Assembly (NCBI GenBank): GCA_947652115.1
Contig: OX393569.1
Coordinates: 18,144,650-18,208,649, forward strand
Reading direction: 5' to 3'
Source of the DNA: Blastomussa wellsi
Taxonomy: Eukaryota > Cnidaria > Anthozoa > Scleractinia > Plerogyridae
Length of the DNA stretch: 64,000 bases
In this document: in pieces, positions 1 through 10,858 of the stretch
Layout of the letters: each line of letters begins with the position of its first letter
Position numbering within the stretch: the stretch's first letter is position 1
Position numbers and translations under genes: made by a program
Notes under the pieces: generated by a model
What the model saw: the letters and a program-made list of their open reading frames with translations, nothing else
Databases searched by the model: none
What the model was told of the DNA's origin: nothing

Positions 1-172
1 AGTTTTCATTTGATGGCACGGCGGTCATGCTGTTCCAAAGCAAAATAACGGTGGCCATGTTGGTGTACTCAGTCAATCCTCCGGTAATTGAACTCTGTCT
101 TTATGCAACCATCGGCTTTTGTTTCAGTGAACCATTATGGCTGCTTGTCACGTGAGTGGAAACACTCAATAC
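1..172. repeat. MITE-like inverted repeat, cut by window start
   Basis: The ends are inverted copies: ggcggtcatg near position 20, and atggctgc followed by tcacgtgagtggaaac near 134-165. A cleaner member of the same family lies at 32191-32333, with the motif tgacgtcacggcggccatg at one end and its inverse at the other. No coding capacity is visible. The left end may be incomplete because it meets the window edge. Confidence 0.45.
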
Positions 173-207
173 CACTTACCGTGTACAGTAACACGAATCT
201 TAATCCG

Positions 208-680
208 CTCATCCATCGAGCGCGCGCGCTGAGGAAAAACAAAGGGCCAGAAGCCGTTTCGTAGCTTTGCTGGTAGTTAGCTCTCTTAAATGGTCGGTGA
301 TCCCTACTTTTTTTCGATGAACTGATTTTATTTACAATTCTCGGCAAAAAGTTTGGTGTTTTCTGCCCACAGGACATCGAATCTTGCCATCATGCGGCTG
401 TTAGGCGAGTGGAAATGTGGTCGCTAAATGCGAATTTTTTCTTTAAGGTACCACACCAATTGAATAAATTCACTTTATCGGTCCATTTAAACAACATTTG
501 TCAGAGGTACGTTCATTTCAAAGATTTATTTGCAATATTTTTGTGCTTACAGACACTGTAGCCGTATCCGCTAACGAAGCGCGAGTATTCAGATTTAGGG
601 TGTTCGTCTGGGCATGTTATACTCATTATCTTGAGTATAACATGTCTGTGGTAGAAAATTTTTGCGCCAACGTCGTTAAG
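208..680. repeat. Dispersed repeat, copy 1 (left end missing)
   Basis: This stretch aligns by eye over about 470 bases, with scattered substitutions and small indels, to 51078-51650. Shared landmarks include the run gaggaaaaacaaagggccag, the phrase ttttctgcccacaggacatc, and the shared end aatttttgcg. Copy 2 has matching inverted ends. This copy keeps the right end (gcgccaacgtcgttaag) but not the left. The short ORFs on both strands here are not shared intact between the copies, so I do not call genes. Confidence 0.6.
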
Positions 681-1210
681 GTGGCTGGACACAGTTTTTC
701 TGGGTGGTCGGCGGTATTACCCAACACGGCGAGCAAATATATCTGAATAAAAGCTCATCAGCTTGTAAAATGTGGTTTACAGTTTTGTGTATTGCCAAGG
801 GTTAATTACGGCCGGCGCATGCACAGTGTGTTCAAAACTTGCGAGCGGATCGTTACGTAAAGAACTTGAATTTTCTAAAATAATTGGTATTATTATATGG
901 CAAGGAAAATCCGAGCGTTCTTATTGGTTCTTTCTTGGTCGAGATTTTGTCATACGGACCGTTTCCAGAGAAACGGTCCTTAGCCGCGTATTTTTTGGTA
1001 AAGTTGGGTAATTTAAAATTTGCAACTAGAACTGCGGAAAGAAAACGTTTATAAATACTCTAATTGAAAAAATGTTTTAAAAATCGTGGTAGCTTGTTCT
1101 TTCGGAGGTTTTCGTAGTATCAAAACACGTTACAGCGGAAAACCTCTGAATACAAGTCACCGAAAGTGCGTCAGTTTTTAACAAGCATGCACGACCCGAG
1201 TGCCATATAA

Positions 1211-1739
1211 TAAACTACTTACTAACCAAGCTTGCTCGAGCCGTACTGGGGAATATTGGCCCTCGGTCGTTCTTGTACGGACCTCGCTGCGCTCGGTCCA
1301 TACTGCCACGACCTCGGGCAAATAGGGAGCTTAAGCAATGACGACGGCGACGGGGAGGACGACGAGTGATTGAAAATGAATTTATATTTTACGTACGAAT
1401 CTCGCAATTGACTTGATGTATTCGGTGCATCCATAGCTTTCAAACGTAGCTCTTGCATAAAATATAAGCACGGCGTTTATTTTCAAACAGGAAAACGGAA
1501 ATTTAGCCGTCACGTTCACGTTCTCTAGATGACTCAGAATTTGGTCATTTCACGTCGTTGTTTTGCAGAGGACGACTATACGAAATTTACAAAGATGGAC
1601 AATGCACGTGCAGGGCTATTGTACTGCTAATTAAATCTTTTGTTCAGCGACGTTCTCGTTGACGTCGTCGTCGTGGTTTGCTTAAGCTCCCTTTTAAAAT
1701 TATTCCCCAGTACGGCCCTCGCGCTCGGTTAGTAAGGGG
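1211..1739. repeat. Inverted-repeat element
   Basis: The left side reads ttactaaccaagcttgctcg, then gccgtactggggaata, then agggagcttaagcaatgacg. The right side carries the same three blocks inverted (gcttaagctccctt, ttccccagtacggc, gcgctcggttagtaag). The arms are imperfect and differ in spacing, so it may be two repeats facing each other rather than one element. No coding signal is visible. Confidence 0.5.
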
Positions 1740-1789
1740 TTAATATTACGATTCAAACATTGAAGCATAAAAGTTAAAATATGACAGGG

Positions 1790-1989
1790 NNNNNNNNNNN
1801 NNNNNNNNNNNNNNNNNNNNNNNNNNNNNNNNNNNNNNNNNNNNNNNNNNNNNNNNNNNNNNNNNNNNNNNNNNNNNNNNNNNNNNNNNNNNNNNNNNNN
1901 NNNNNNNNNNNNNNNNNNNNNNNNNNNNNNNNNNNNNNNNNNNNNNNNNNNNNNNNNNNNNNNNNNNNNNNNNNNNNNNNNNNNNNNNN
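1790..1989. other. Assembly gap (200 N)
   Basis: Exactly 200 Ns. The round length suggests a placeholder rather than a measured distance. The sequence on the right side of the gap is another copy of the repeat arm at about 1328-1420, so the gap probably arose from repeat content. Confidence 0.95.
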
Positions 1990-2085
1990 AAGACAATTGC
2001 GAAATTCGTGCGTAAAATATAAAGTCATTTTTAAGCAGGCGTCGTCCTAGCCGTCGCCGTCGTCGTTGCTTAAGCTCCCTTAAGT
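1990..2085. repeat. Second copy of the GGGAGCTTAAGC repeat arm
   Basis: The inverse complement of this stretch matches 1328-1420 in block order: agggagcttaagcaa, a GACGACGG tract, then the AT-rich piece with ttatattttacg and cgcaattg. It lies just right of the gap and explains why assembly failed there. Confidence 0.55.
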
Positions 2086-2589
2086 GTTGACAAGGCATGA
2101 CTCCCCGCTTTCCATGAACTCGGACGGAAGTGAAATCTCATTATAGCCGAAAGCAAAGTGTTCCCTGCAAAGAAATTTGGAAATAGATTTGCAATCACCT
2201 AAATGTCTTTCCAGAAAATTCTCCAAAGTAAATCTAAACATCACAATAAACCGCCTTTTCTTTTGTTTTAAAAATATTTCAGCAGCTACAGCGACAACAC
2301 CGAAGACAGCCTACATTAACAAAACTTAAATTTATACTCACCTATTTGCAATGGTAGTTGACGTTCTCAGTTAAAACGCGGAATTCGGCCATTTTACGTT
2401 GTTGTCAGTGCAGAGAATAGCTACTGAAATGTTTTAAAATCTGTAACGCAAATTTAGCTATTTGTACTTATTTAACATTTTATTTAGCGACTTTCTGGTT
2501 CAAATAGCGGCGAATTTGAAACATTCTCTTGAGAAAAAAGGAAATGTTGTTGCAAAGGGCAGACGTACAAAGTACAAAGAACGGACGTT

Positions 2590-2815
2590 TTACAGTCTTT
2601 CCCTTAAAACCGTGAACGCCAGAAAAAATTCCTGGAATGTTTATTGTGTAGTGACCAATCGCAGCAAAGTTCAGGACACGCGAACAAACCTCAAAACCAC
2701 AAACTAATGACCGTTGCTGTTTGCGGTTTAGTTTTCTCACACCTGATTGGCAACACAATAACATTCCATAAACATTTCTGGTGTTCACGGTTTTACGGGA
2801 AAGACTGTAATTTTC
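2590..2815. repeat. Hairpin-forming inverted repeat
   Basis: The left arm (about 2590-2650) and right arm (about 2752-2815) are inverted versions of each other, sharing acagtctttccc..aaaaccgtgaac and attccaggaat-type blocks. The longer minus-strand ORF that spans the region is a by-product of the palindrome. Between here and 3892 I see no gene or repeat that I can support. Confidence 0.5.
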
Positions 2816-3901
2816 ATCTTTTATTCGTCGTCCATTTTGACGTGAGGGTTCCTGTTCTCTGGCCGGTAGGAAGGACACGTAAGGACTCGCAAGACAATGG
2901 GAACCAAGCAAACTATCATGGGCAACAGATAAACCTGATAAAGGAAAAGGCGAGTGGTGAATAGGCCCTTCACGTGACCTACGTTTCATAAAATTATGGG
3001 CTATAGCTTAAAGAATGCAAAAGTATGTCGAAAATAGAAAAATGGCCAAGTTTGAGGCGGCTGGGATTAAAGAACGAAATTATTCTTGGTTTTCATGTGA
3101 CGTCATAAAATTCTGAAATCAAAATTCGCTATACCTGCTAAAATTTCGTTGCCACTAGGTGCAAGGCTAACTAAAAATATATCTTTTCGCAAATTTTCAG
3201 CTTGATAGTCCCCTTGGTTTTGAAAACAGGGCATCTTGAAAATTTGAGTTCTCGGCGGTATGTGACATCAAGCTGAGAAAGGTGACAAAACTGTTTTGTT
3301 AAGAAAAAGCATATTCTTTCGATTTTCACATCTTTGAACATTTCAGATATAATAGGTGGTCTTTATGTGTAAGTATGATAGCTCATGAGCCAAACGTAGT
3401 CGCTATTAAAGCACAACTGAATTCCAGATGGTTTCGCGTGCATCACAGCGGCCATATTTGTGTCCCTCGGAAGGACACAAATATGGCGTCTCCATACTAA
3501 GCTTTGTAAATTCGCGTGGAACGTTTCGGCAAATAACTCACAAATGAGACACCGCAAAGGCCCGAGACTTGGGGAAAATTTTTATTTGTTTATCATCTAC
3601 ACTCTCTGAAATTCTAAGCTTCTGAAGTTGAATTGTTTTGAATTTAGTTTTTGATAGCGTGACAATGAAAACCACCAATATTACAGATTGAATTTTTGAA
3701 AAATTTTAAAAATTGTGTGTAAAAAGTTGCTTGCTAACCAGCAACATTTTCCATATTCACAAATCCTTTGAATTGTCCAAAAATTCAAACTGTCATATGA
3801 CCTTACTCTTCAATGCCAGGGACCTCAAACCGGGCCGTATTGCTATTTTAACACGCTCTTTTCATTTCTGGCATTCTTTAAGTTATAGCCCATAATATAA
3901 T

Positions 3902-4197
3902 CATTCTCGTCCCCATAGCCCTTTCGTTTCTCCTAGCCGACAGGGCCTTGGCACGAAAAACTAAGGGCTCTGGGGACATATTGGCTGTTTGGGAACAAAG
4001 AAATCTTAAATGGAAGTCAAAATGGTCGCCGGCCGCCATATTGCAGCCCACAACCTGTAGCAACATCAATACTACATACATGAGGTCCGAAAGTCCTAGA
4101 ATCTAGACTGGAAATCCTATGTCCGCAGAGCCTTTCGTTTCTCGTGTCAAGGCCCCGCCGGTTAAGAGAAACGAAAAGGGCTATGGGGACGAGAATG
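3902..4197. mobile_element. Non-autonomous DNA transposon (MITE), 9-bp TSD
   Basis: A 296-bp element begins cattctcgtccccatagccc and ends with the inverse, gggctatggggacgagaatg. It is flanked by the same nine bases, taatataat, at 3893-3901 and 4198-4206, which is a target-site duplication. It has no coding capacity. A second, independent insertion of the family is at 37536-37823. A 9-bp duplication is typical of Mutator-like elements; assignment to that superfamily is inference. Confidence 0.8.
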
Positions 4198-4355
4198 TAA
4201 TATAATTTATTATTAAAAACTATCTATGGTATATTGCATTTCCTGAGTTTTGATTGGTTGAGAGGCAATGGTATGTGAGCTCATATACCATTGACCTACC
4301 AAAAAGGTACGTGTAAGCGTAAAAAGACGCATTTTTGCAGTGTTTATAAACAAAA

Positions 4356-4390
<35 letters not shown>

Positions 4391-4544
4391 GTTATAGCCA
4401 ACTCGGGTCTATGCGTGCTCGTGGAATAATTGTTAAATGTAATATACATTTGGTCATGTGACTCTAGCTGCCAAGGGCCTATAATTACATGCGATTGACA
4501 AGCACCTAGTCCAGGGCGGTTAAGCAGAAGCAACACTGTATCCG

Positions 4545-4723
4545 GTCACATGGTACAAAATCAGCCATGCTGGGACGCAAAAGAATGCAAGTTACGCAGT
4601 GGGAGATCCAGAACAAAGCGACATTTCTCCATTCAAGCTTGATTTTACTTTGTTTTGGCTGTCCCAGTGCGAGAATAATAATAAACTTTTCGTCCGGCAT
4701 GGCGGATTTTCTACCATGTGACC
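4545..4723. repeat. Inverted-repeat element
   Basis: The left end ggtcacatggtacaaaatca and the right end gattttctaccatgtgacc are inverted copies across about 27 bases, and both border a gccatgc/gcatggc block. The interior has no convincing ORF. The remainder up to 6579 (4730-6579) is AT-rich, holds scattered short ORFs on both strands with no recognisable domain, and presumably includes the promoter of the gene at 6580. Confidence 0.5.
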
Positions 4724-6579
4724 AGATCCTGCAAAAGGGCCTGTTGTCAATGAAAGCTTTCCCCAGTTGCGCGTTACACTGAGAACCGTGAGTCCTGTCC
4801 GATTGCTCCATTGAATTCCAACTTTACCTTTCTGCAAAATACTGGACACTTCTTCTGGAACACGGCAAACTTGTTTAATCCTTAATAAACCCAATTCATA
4901 CTTCACAGCTCGTTTGTACATCGAGGTATTCGAGGTAATTGATTTACAACGGTTTTTGCGTTGCTTATATACCATTAGGTGTGTGTCTCCCAAAGACACG
5001 TGTCGGCAGATAACTACAGAACAACCGATTGGCTAATTCAATCTTCATGATTTAGTACAAAGTGTACACCTGGTCAGATTCTCGTACAAGATCAACGTTG
5101 TATTGAAAACACACGTGTTGTCATGGTTGTCAACCGTGTTTTGTTCTTCTTGAGCAGACGGTCTTTTGATATGCAAAATCTTTCTTAGGTTACTATGCAC
5201 CTTGGGACCGGCCATTTTCGCGAAATTTGGATTTTTATGCTAATCAATAGGTCTAAGCGTGATCTTTCATCTAAAAAAAAAAATCAAAAAAATTTTTTTT
5301 AGCGGCGGAGAAAATGCGATTTTTCGTTTGGGGGCGGCGTTTGTTTACGAATTGAGGGTTTTGTCTTTTCGCTATTTTCTCGAGTTGAATTTTTCGCTAG
5401 ATAGGGTGACTTTCAAAAGCTGCAACTCAAGTGCAATTTGTTCAATTGCCGCCAAATTTGGAGAAAAGTTAGTTTAATATATAAACAACAAAAACGTGTC
5501 TGCGTATTTTTAATTTCCCAAAACTTTTTTGTTGAGAGCCATTTTTGTACGATAACTTCGATTAATTTTTGCTCTGTTTTGAAAAGGCGCTGTAACTTTT
5601 TAATGCAAACGAATTTGACAAAACGCAGACACGGTTTTTTAGGTCTTGGGGTCCGAAAACCGGAAAACAAACCAATTAAGCAAAATATTAAATTCGCTTT
5701 GAGTTGAAGCTGTCAGAAGCCGAATCACGCGCTTGCGTTCAGACTTCGCGGAAAAATCGGCATTTCAGAATATTACAAAATGGATAGGATATTTAAAAAG
5801 CCAGCTCTATAAGCTTTAATTTGATATAGGGTTTTAGATATCTGCGATGTAACCCGCGCGCGCTACATCGCTTCGACGCGAAACACCCCTGAAGGTGCAT
5901 AGTAACCTTAACTAACAATGCACGAGCCCCTGGTTCGAGCATGTGTTCTATTAGAAATGGCTGACATATGTTCTATTAAAAACTACTGACAAGAAAAACA
6001 TACAGGTATTTTCTGCACTGAGTATTTCTACGTTCGTTTTTTACACTTAGGAAAGTGTGTGTTTCCTTTCGTGTCACTGCAAATGCTGTCATAAAATAGC
6101 TGTCTTCAATTTAAAACTTTCTTAAGTTACTGTCACTGCGTACAATCTTGTTTAGGAGTATTTTGCTATTTGAAAACATATATTTTTTAAACTGTTTGTA
6201 ATCTGAATTTGAATATTAACGGAAGTTAAGTGAAAATCGCAAATTTTAAGAATAAATAACGCGGCATATGTGGAGTTTGCACCAGTAAATTAAGGAGGTT
6301 TCGCGTTTTGTTTTGCTTATCTGCATAATTGAAATATAAAAGCTTAGTCGAAACACTCATCTTGCCCACGAAAAAAATTAACCTCAAATAATGTATTCAA
6401 GATTACAAAAGAAGGTTGGGGTAAAAACAAATGTATTACAAAATCTAAAACGAGGCTGCACGCCTTATTTACGAGCGCACGTGCAACTACTCTGGAACGC
6501 GATAAATACCAATAATATTTGCGTCACAATCAAAAAAGTAGAAAGAGTTTTATTCCTTCGAGAGTAGATTCGCATTAAA

Positions 6580-8133
6580 ATGGGGAGCTGTAGTTCGGTT
6601 ATTTGCGCAGAAAGGACAACCGAGAAAGTGAGGACAATCGAGATAGTTGAGAGAAAAACGCCAGTTGTTGAAATCCGCGACGATTGCTCCTCAAAGACGG
6701 GTTCGTGGAGATCGTCGTTGGAATTAGTTTCTTCCAGCGTTGAAGTTCTTGGAACTGAAGCCGATGATGAGTTTTCATCAGAAACACTGTCATTTCTGTC
6801 GGACGATGAGTTTGATGTTACCCTTTCACAAGAAAAAGATTTGGACAGCCGGGTGCAGTCTTGTCTTCCCAGAAATGTCCAAAATCATGGAATTGGCCAG
6901 CAAAACAATTACCTGTCTACTGGATTAACATCCGTGGAGAATCCAGTCTTTTCTAGCCCGAAGGATAAGCGTCATTTGAAACAAGCTAGCAATGGTGTAG
7001 ATGAAGCGAGAAACTGGGCGAAGGAGAGTCCTGGGCCATCCGGACTCAACAACAAACCCAGCATCTCAATGCCGCCACCGCGCCCGTCGCTATGGAAACA
7101 GGTGTATTCCAAGGTACTCAAGCAAAAAGAACAACTTGCCGAGGAAAAGTTGAAGAAGAAATCACGGCGCCGTCCGAAAAAGAAACGCGTCCGCAGCCAA
7201 GACGAAGAAATGCGCGCCCACAAAATACGTCTCATACAAAAGATTAAAAATGCCATCAGGAAAAAGGCTGCGCAAGACCCCAGCAGCGGTGCCGCGGTCC
7301 TTCCACCCGATGAAAGGATTGCGCAAATGTTTGGCGTGGCCGTGGAGGACTGCCGTGACAGAAGCTCCAGTAATAACTCCAGCAACAGCAGCTCTGCAAG
7401 TACAACAAGGCCGTACTCTGCCATGTCGGGTGAGCATCTTGAAGACCCAAGAACTGACAGTCGATTCAGTGAGGTTCAACCAGTCTTGGAAAGCGTGAAC
7501 AACACGCCTGAGAACGAAGCAAAAACAAGGCAGCGCGTGTCCATCTCGCGGAGAACTTTCATTATATCGAAAGGAGATCGGAAGAAATCGAACACTGGCC
7601 GTTCCCACATAGCGCTCAAACCAAGCACAGAACGCTTGGTAATAAGGCCTCCTGTCACCAACGCTTGGGACTCCTGGGACAGTTCTACACCTTCGGAAGA
7701 CGAGATTGAGGAATCGCACGTGTACTATCCTAATAACGAGGTTAAATCGACCTCGGAAAGCGCGATTAAGGAGCAATTGCAAAGGACTACACCAAATAGT
7801 TTTTGTTCCAGAAATTCATGGGACAATTACCGAACCTCGAAAAGCCATAGCGGTCACTACATCGAGGTTGAATCTGTCTTGGATTCCACAAGCTCATTGG
7901 AATGTTTCGCAACCTCTGATGAAGAGCCCCAGAGACTAACAACGCCAGAATATCCAGAGAACGAGCAGCCGGGTTCAAGAACATACTCTCCTTCTTGTTC
8001 ATGCGCAAGTTCAACCAGTACTGATGACGATATCGAGGAAATAACCTTGGAGACTGCGAACAACGGACAGAGAAAGGCGAGCAAGACTCGCAAATGGTTG
8101 CAATTTAAAACTAACAAGGTCGCTCCTCTCTGA
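6580..8133 (+). CDS. Intronless orphan protein with N-myristoylation signal
   Basis: The single open exon encodes 517 residues. I do not recognise the family. The start is well placed: A at -3 and G at +4 around the ATG. The N-terminus MGSCSSV has glycine 2 and serine 6, a good N-myristoylation site, with cysteines 4 and 9 for possible palmitoylation, so I infer membrane anchoring. Residues 40-80 are acidic and serine-rich. Residues about 180-235 are strongly basic with a predicted helix (KSRRRPKKKR near 193), which could be a nuclear signal or a lipid/nucleic-acid binding patch. A low-complexity Ser/Asn tract lies near 261-280. The C-terminal half is rich in Ser, Thr and Glu with likely phosphosites and ends basic. 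Long length, biased amino acid use and a clean single frame argue for a real gene; a disordered scaffold is the most I would suggest. A candidate AATAAA lies at 9030. Confidence 0.8.
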   Translation: MGSCSSVICAERTTEKVRTIEIVERKTPVVEIRDDCSSKTGSWRSSLELVSSSVEVLGTEADDEFSSETLSFLSDDEFDVTLSQEKDLDSRVQSCLPRNVQNHGIGQQNNYLSTGLTSVENPVFSSPKDKRHLKQASNGVDEARNWAKESPGPSGLNNKPSISMPPPRPSLWKQVYSKVLKQKEQLAEEKLKKKSRRRPKKKRVRSQDEEMRAHKIRLIQKIKNAIRKKAAQDPSSGAAVLPPDERIAQMFGVAVEDCRDRSSSNNSSNSSSASTTRPYSAMSGEHLEDPRTDSRFSEVQPVLESVNNTPENEAKTRQRVSISRRTFIISKGDRKKSNTGRSHIALKPSTERLVIRPPVTNAWDSWDSSTPSEDEIEESHVYYPNNEVKSTSESAIKEQLQRTTPNSFCSRNSWDNYRTSKSHSGHYIEVESVLDSTSSLECFATSDEEPQRLTTPEYPENEQPGSRTYSPSCSCASSTSTDDDIEEITLETANNGQRKASKTRKWLQFKTNKVAPL

Positions 8134-8144
8134 AGAGGAGGACC

Positions 8145-8525
8145 AAGAGTACATGCCTTGGCCCAAGCGGTTTGGTCGCGAATGAAGTGAGGTGTGCATG
8201 CGACAAGCGATAGTATTAGTCGCGGACAATCTTTGTGCTTTTAGTTTACGCAGCATATAACGTAAAATTTCGATAATAAGCCCTTCCCCTTCCCGAAAAC
8301 CCCATTCCCCCAAAATCCCATTACCCCGCAACATAAAAAGACCACCTCCTCCCCCCCGCCCCATGGTAACCCAACCCCAACCCCATCACCCGCGACCCGA
8401 ACAAGTATAAGCCATGGGATTATTATCGAACTTTTACTGTATATAGTGGGTGCCATCAGCACGAAGCACAAGGATTCTACGTGGCTTTACTATTGCCCAA
8501 ACCGCTTGGGCCAGGGTATACTCTT
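8145..8525. repeat. Inverted-repeat element in the 3' UTR region
   Basis: About 30 bases at 8145-8175 (containing ggcccaagcggtttgg) are repeated inverted at 8497-8525 (ccaaaccgcttgggcc), both ending in aagagta/tactctt. The interior holds a C-rich tract at 8280-8400. The left end starts 11 bases after the stop codon of the upstream gene, so the element is probably transcribed as 3' UTR. Confidence 0.55.
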
Positions 8526-9029
8526 AAGCGAGCCTTTTACTTTACGCTGAGAACTCTTCTACGCTGCCTGAATATCTCACTCCAAGGTGCTTGCTACGAT
8601 TATCATGTGCCATATATAATGGCGAGGACATTTCCCGCTAAGTGAAATTCTGGAATTTCAAGTATGAAACTTGTTCCTACCTGTGGGAAAGACTGGAAAA
8701 TGATTTCTTTACAATACGTTTTTCTCTAATTTAATATATATACCGTTAGCTGGAAAATGCTGTGAAAGTTTACACAGTGCGACCTGAAAATGAATTTTAC
8801 AGGTGTTTTTCGGATTTCCCAGTGAATGTATTACTTACGACATATTACTTGTAATTTTTATACTTCTTGTAAGTTTAGCGGAATAATAATATCTTTTTAA
8901 ATTTTGCTTTTTACCAGTTTTTGTCTTTTGTTTTATTTTATCTTCATGTGTTGCTAAGTAGAGATAGATAAATTCTCTTGGTAAATGAAAGTGTCCAGAT
9001 TGGATGTTATTTGGCACAGTCTAAGTCTC

Positions 9030-9035
9030 AATAAA
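9030..9035 (+). other. Candidate poly(A) signal
   Basis: AATAAA, about 900 bases after the stop of the orphan gene at 6580-8133. It is the best-placed hexamer I noticed before the next element at 9208, but the true 3' end cannot be set from sequence alone. Confidence 0.35.
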
Positions 9036-9207
9036 TTAAATTTATTATTTCAATTTCGACTTTTCTCGATGTCAGCCTCTTTGTTTTTCGTAAAAAGCTG
9101 AACGGAGTGATTGTTCAGTTGTTGATGATAATTGCATGACAGAGGGGACTGGACCTTGCATGTAGGTTTGACATTTCAATCGTATCAATTGACCAGGGTA
9201 CCAAACA

Positions 9208-9957
9208 GCAATAGACCTTTTACATGCCGCAAGGGGACTGGGCACTGGAGGTATTTTTCTGCCACCTTGTTACAGAAAGAGGTGACAGCTCTGGACCTTA
9301 ACCCATTGACTCCTGGAGATTTTTGAAAAAAAAAAGTGTTTTTTAGACATTCTGAACATTTTCTAGTCAGTTATAGTCTAAATATGCTTCAAATTTCTCC
9401 AAAATGCATTTGCAGAATGAAGGCATGCCAGGTTTTTCACTAGTATCGCATTTAACGATATTTTAGCTCGGGCATGCGCACAAATCTTTAGGCTTTTCGA
9501 TTTCTTTATTTTTATTTTTCGCTTTTCCTTCCTCCTTTCCTCGTATCTTTTTTATGCTTTTGTTGGCCTTTTACTGGGCTTGCTTTCGGTTCAAGAATTG
9601 CCACGGAAGCATCATTGAGATAGGAAATACTCAACATGGAGTAGCCAAGGGTAAGTGAGCGAAATTTTCGTCCTAGTTTTTGGCGGAAAATTCTAAGCGT
9701 TTTCCTGCATATTTCAAGCTCCATTGGCCCAATCAATATCATCTGGGTATCATTGGAAAGCTCTTTCCCTTCTGTAGAACTGGGATAAATGGTAGTCCTA
9801 TTTTGGTCGAAGCTGATGACGTCAGAAGCGGAACAAAGGTCAAGGTCTGTCACGGCCGGTTAAGGCCGGTTTAGGAGTCAATGGGTTAATGGTTTATCAT
9901 TGGTGAACGTATACCTCCAGCGTCCAAACCCCACCAGGCATGTAAAAGGTCTATTGC
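9208..9957. mobile_element. Palindromic MITE split by a nested insertion
   Basis: The ends are a perfect 21-bp inverted repeat: 9208-9228 begins gcaatagaccttttacatgc and 9937-9957 is its inverse. Inside, the shared block tggaggtat extends the imperfect repeat to about 42 bases. Taking out the inner element at 9302-9885 and one copy of its duplicated TTAA leaves a short palindromic unit of roughly 160 bases without coding capacity. Confidence 0.75.
9302..9885. mobile_element. piggyBac-like MITE with TTAA duplication
   Basis: The element begins cccattgactcct and ends with the inverse, aggagtcaatggg. It is flanked on both sides by TTAA (9298-9301 and 9886-9889). A TTAA duplication with ends starting CCC is the hallmark of piggyBac elements. 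The 584-bp interior has only short ORFs on both strands and no transposase that I can see, so it is non-autonomous. It sits inside the palindromic element at 9208-9957. Confidence 0.75.
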
Positions 9958-10269
9958 GAGGTGAGACAGCGAGATGTAAGAAGTCACTTTCTTACTTCTT
10001 GCCAGCGTGTTTTGCTTGCAGCACAATGGGGTTGGGAGGGGGGGGGGGTTAACTCCAGTATGAAACAAACGGGGATGCTCATTGGAAATTTTGAATTAAA
10101 CTCTGAAGGGAGAGCTATCTGGGCATGGCTAGAGGTTTTCTTGACCACCCCCCCCCCCCCCCCCCCAATGACGCCAAAATAACAGACATAGTTTATATTT
10201 CTGGGAGCGCATCCCTGACCAAGACCTTGACGTTATAAGTATTTTATCTTATTTGTTTTTGTCTACTTT

Positions 10270-10345
10270 TTTGTTGTGGGCTTCCTGCAAAGCAGCTTTT
10301 AGCTAAGCAGAATTTCCACGTTAAATAAAGCATTACCATTACCAC
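10270..10345 (+). repeat. Probable non-LTR retroposon 3' tail
   Basis: The stretch ends ttaaataaagcattaccatt with a short repeated ATTACC unit. Such a 3' microsatellite after a polyadenylation-like motif is typical of truncated LINE or SINE copies in invertebrates. Nothing coding remains. Flanking 10020-10040 (G run) and 10148-10166 (C run) are low complexity. Confidence 0.35.
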
Positions 10346-10858
10346 AAAATATTGTTTTTTGCCACCACCCTCAGTGGGACCAAAAATCCAAAATGTGCCC
10401 CTGTAAGTGAGAACACGCCCCAGAAAATGGGTGTAGTATGTTTTTGCTACCTGGAGCCTGGTTAAAGGTACAGTAGTGCCTGCGAACAGTCTCCCACTGG
10501 TGCCTTTATTTAGGTGAAGAAAATTTTCGTCAAGCTAAGTGGGCTGAGGTGCCTGAGGAGAAGAAGGGTCATGCTCTACTCGTTTTGCTCGCAAATTTGG
10601 CTCCCTTTGTCTGAAAGAAGTCTGAGACTTCGCTCACCAAATTTTTCCCTCAAACTTCCCAGGCTAAATACATTATTGCAGTTTTTATAACTGAAATGGT
10701 AATCCTGTATAAATGTTTTATGTTATTATTATTAGTATTATTTACTGAATATATTTTTGTCAAAAACCCAATTTGCTATTGTAAAGTTAAAAAGTTACTA
10801 TTTGGGTTGTCATTCACAAATCAGTTCTTCGGCATAAGATGTCGCAATCCAAATAATG

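Noticed and set aside
1700..2098. ORFs spanning the N run
   Set aside because: Their length is produced by the 200-base gap; the flanking residues show no coding character and lie in a repeat.
2480..2989. 169-residue minus-strand ORF
   Set aside because: It covers a hairpin repeat; the similar peptide phrases in both halves come from the inverted arms, not from a protein.
7162..7782. 206-residue minus-strand ORF (and the overlapping 6972-7424)
   Set aside because: Antisense to the Ser/Lys-rich part of the orphan gene at 6580-8133; composition mirrors the sense codons and there is no recognisable domain.
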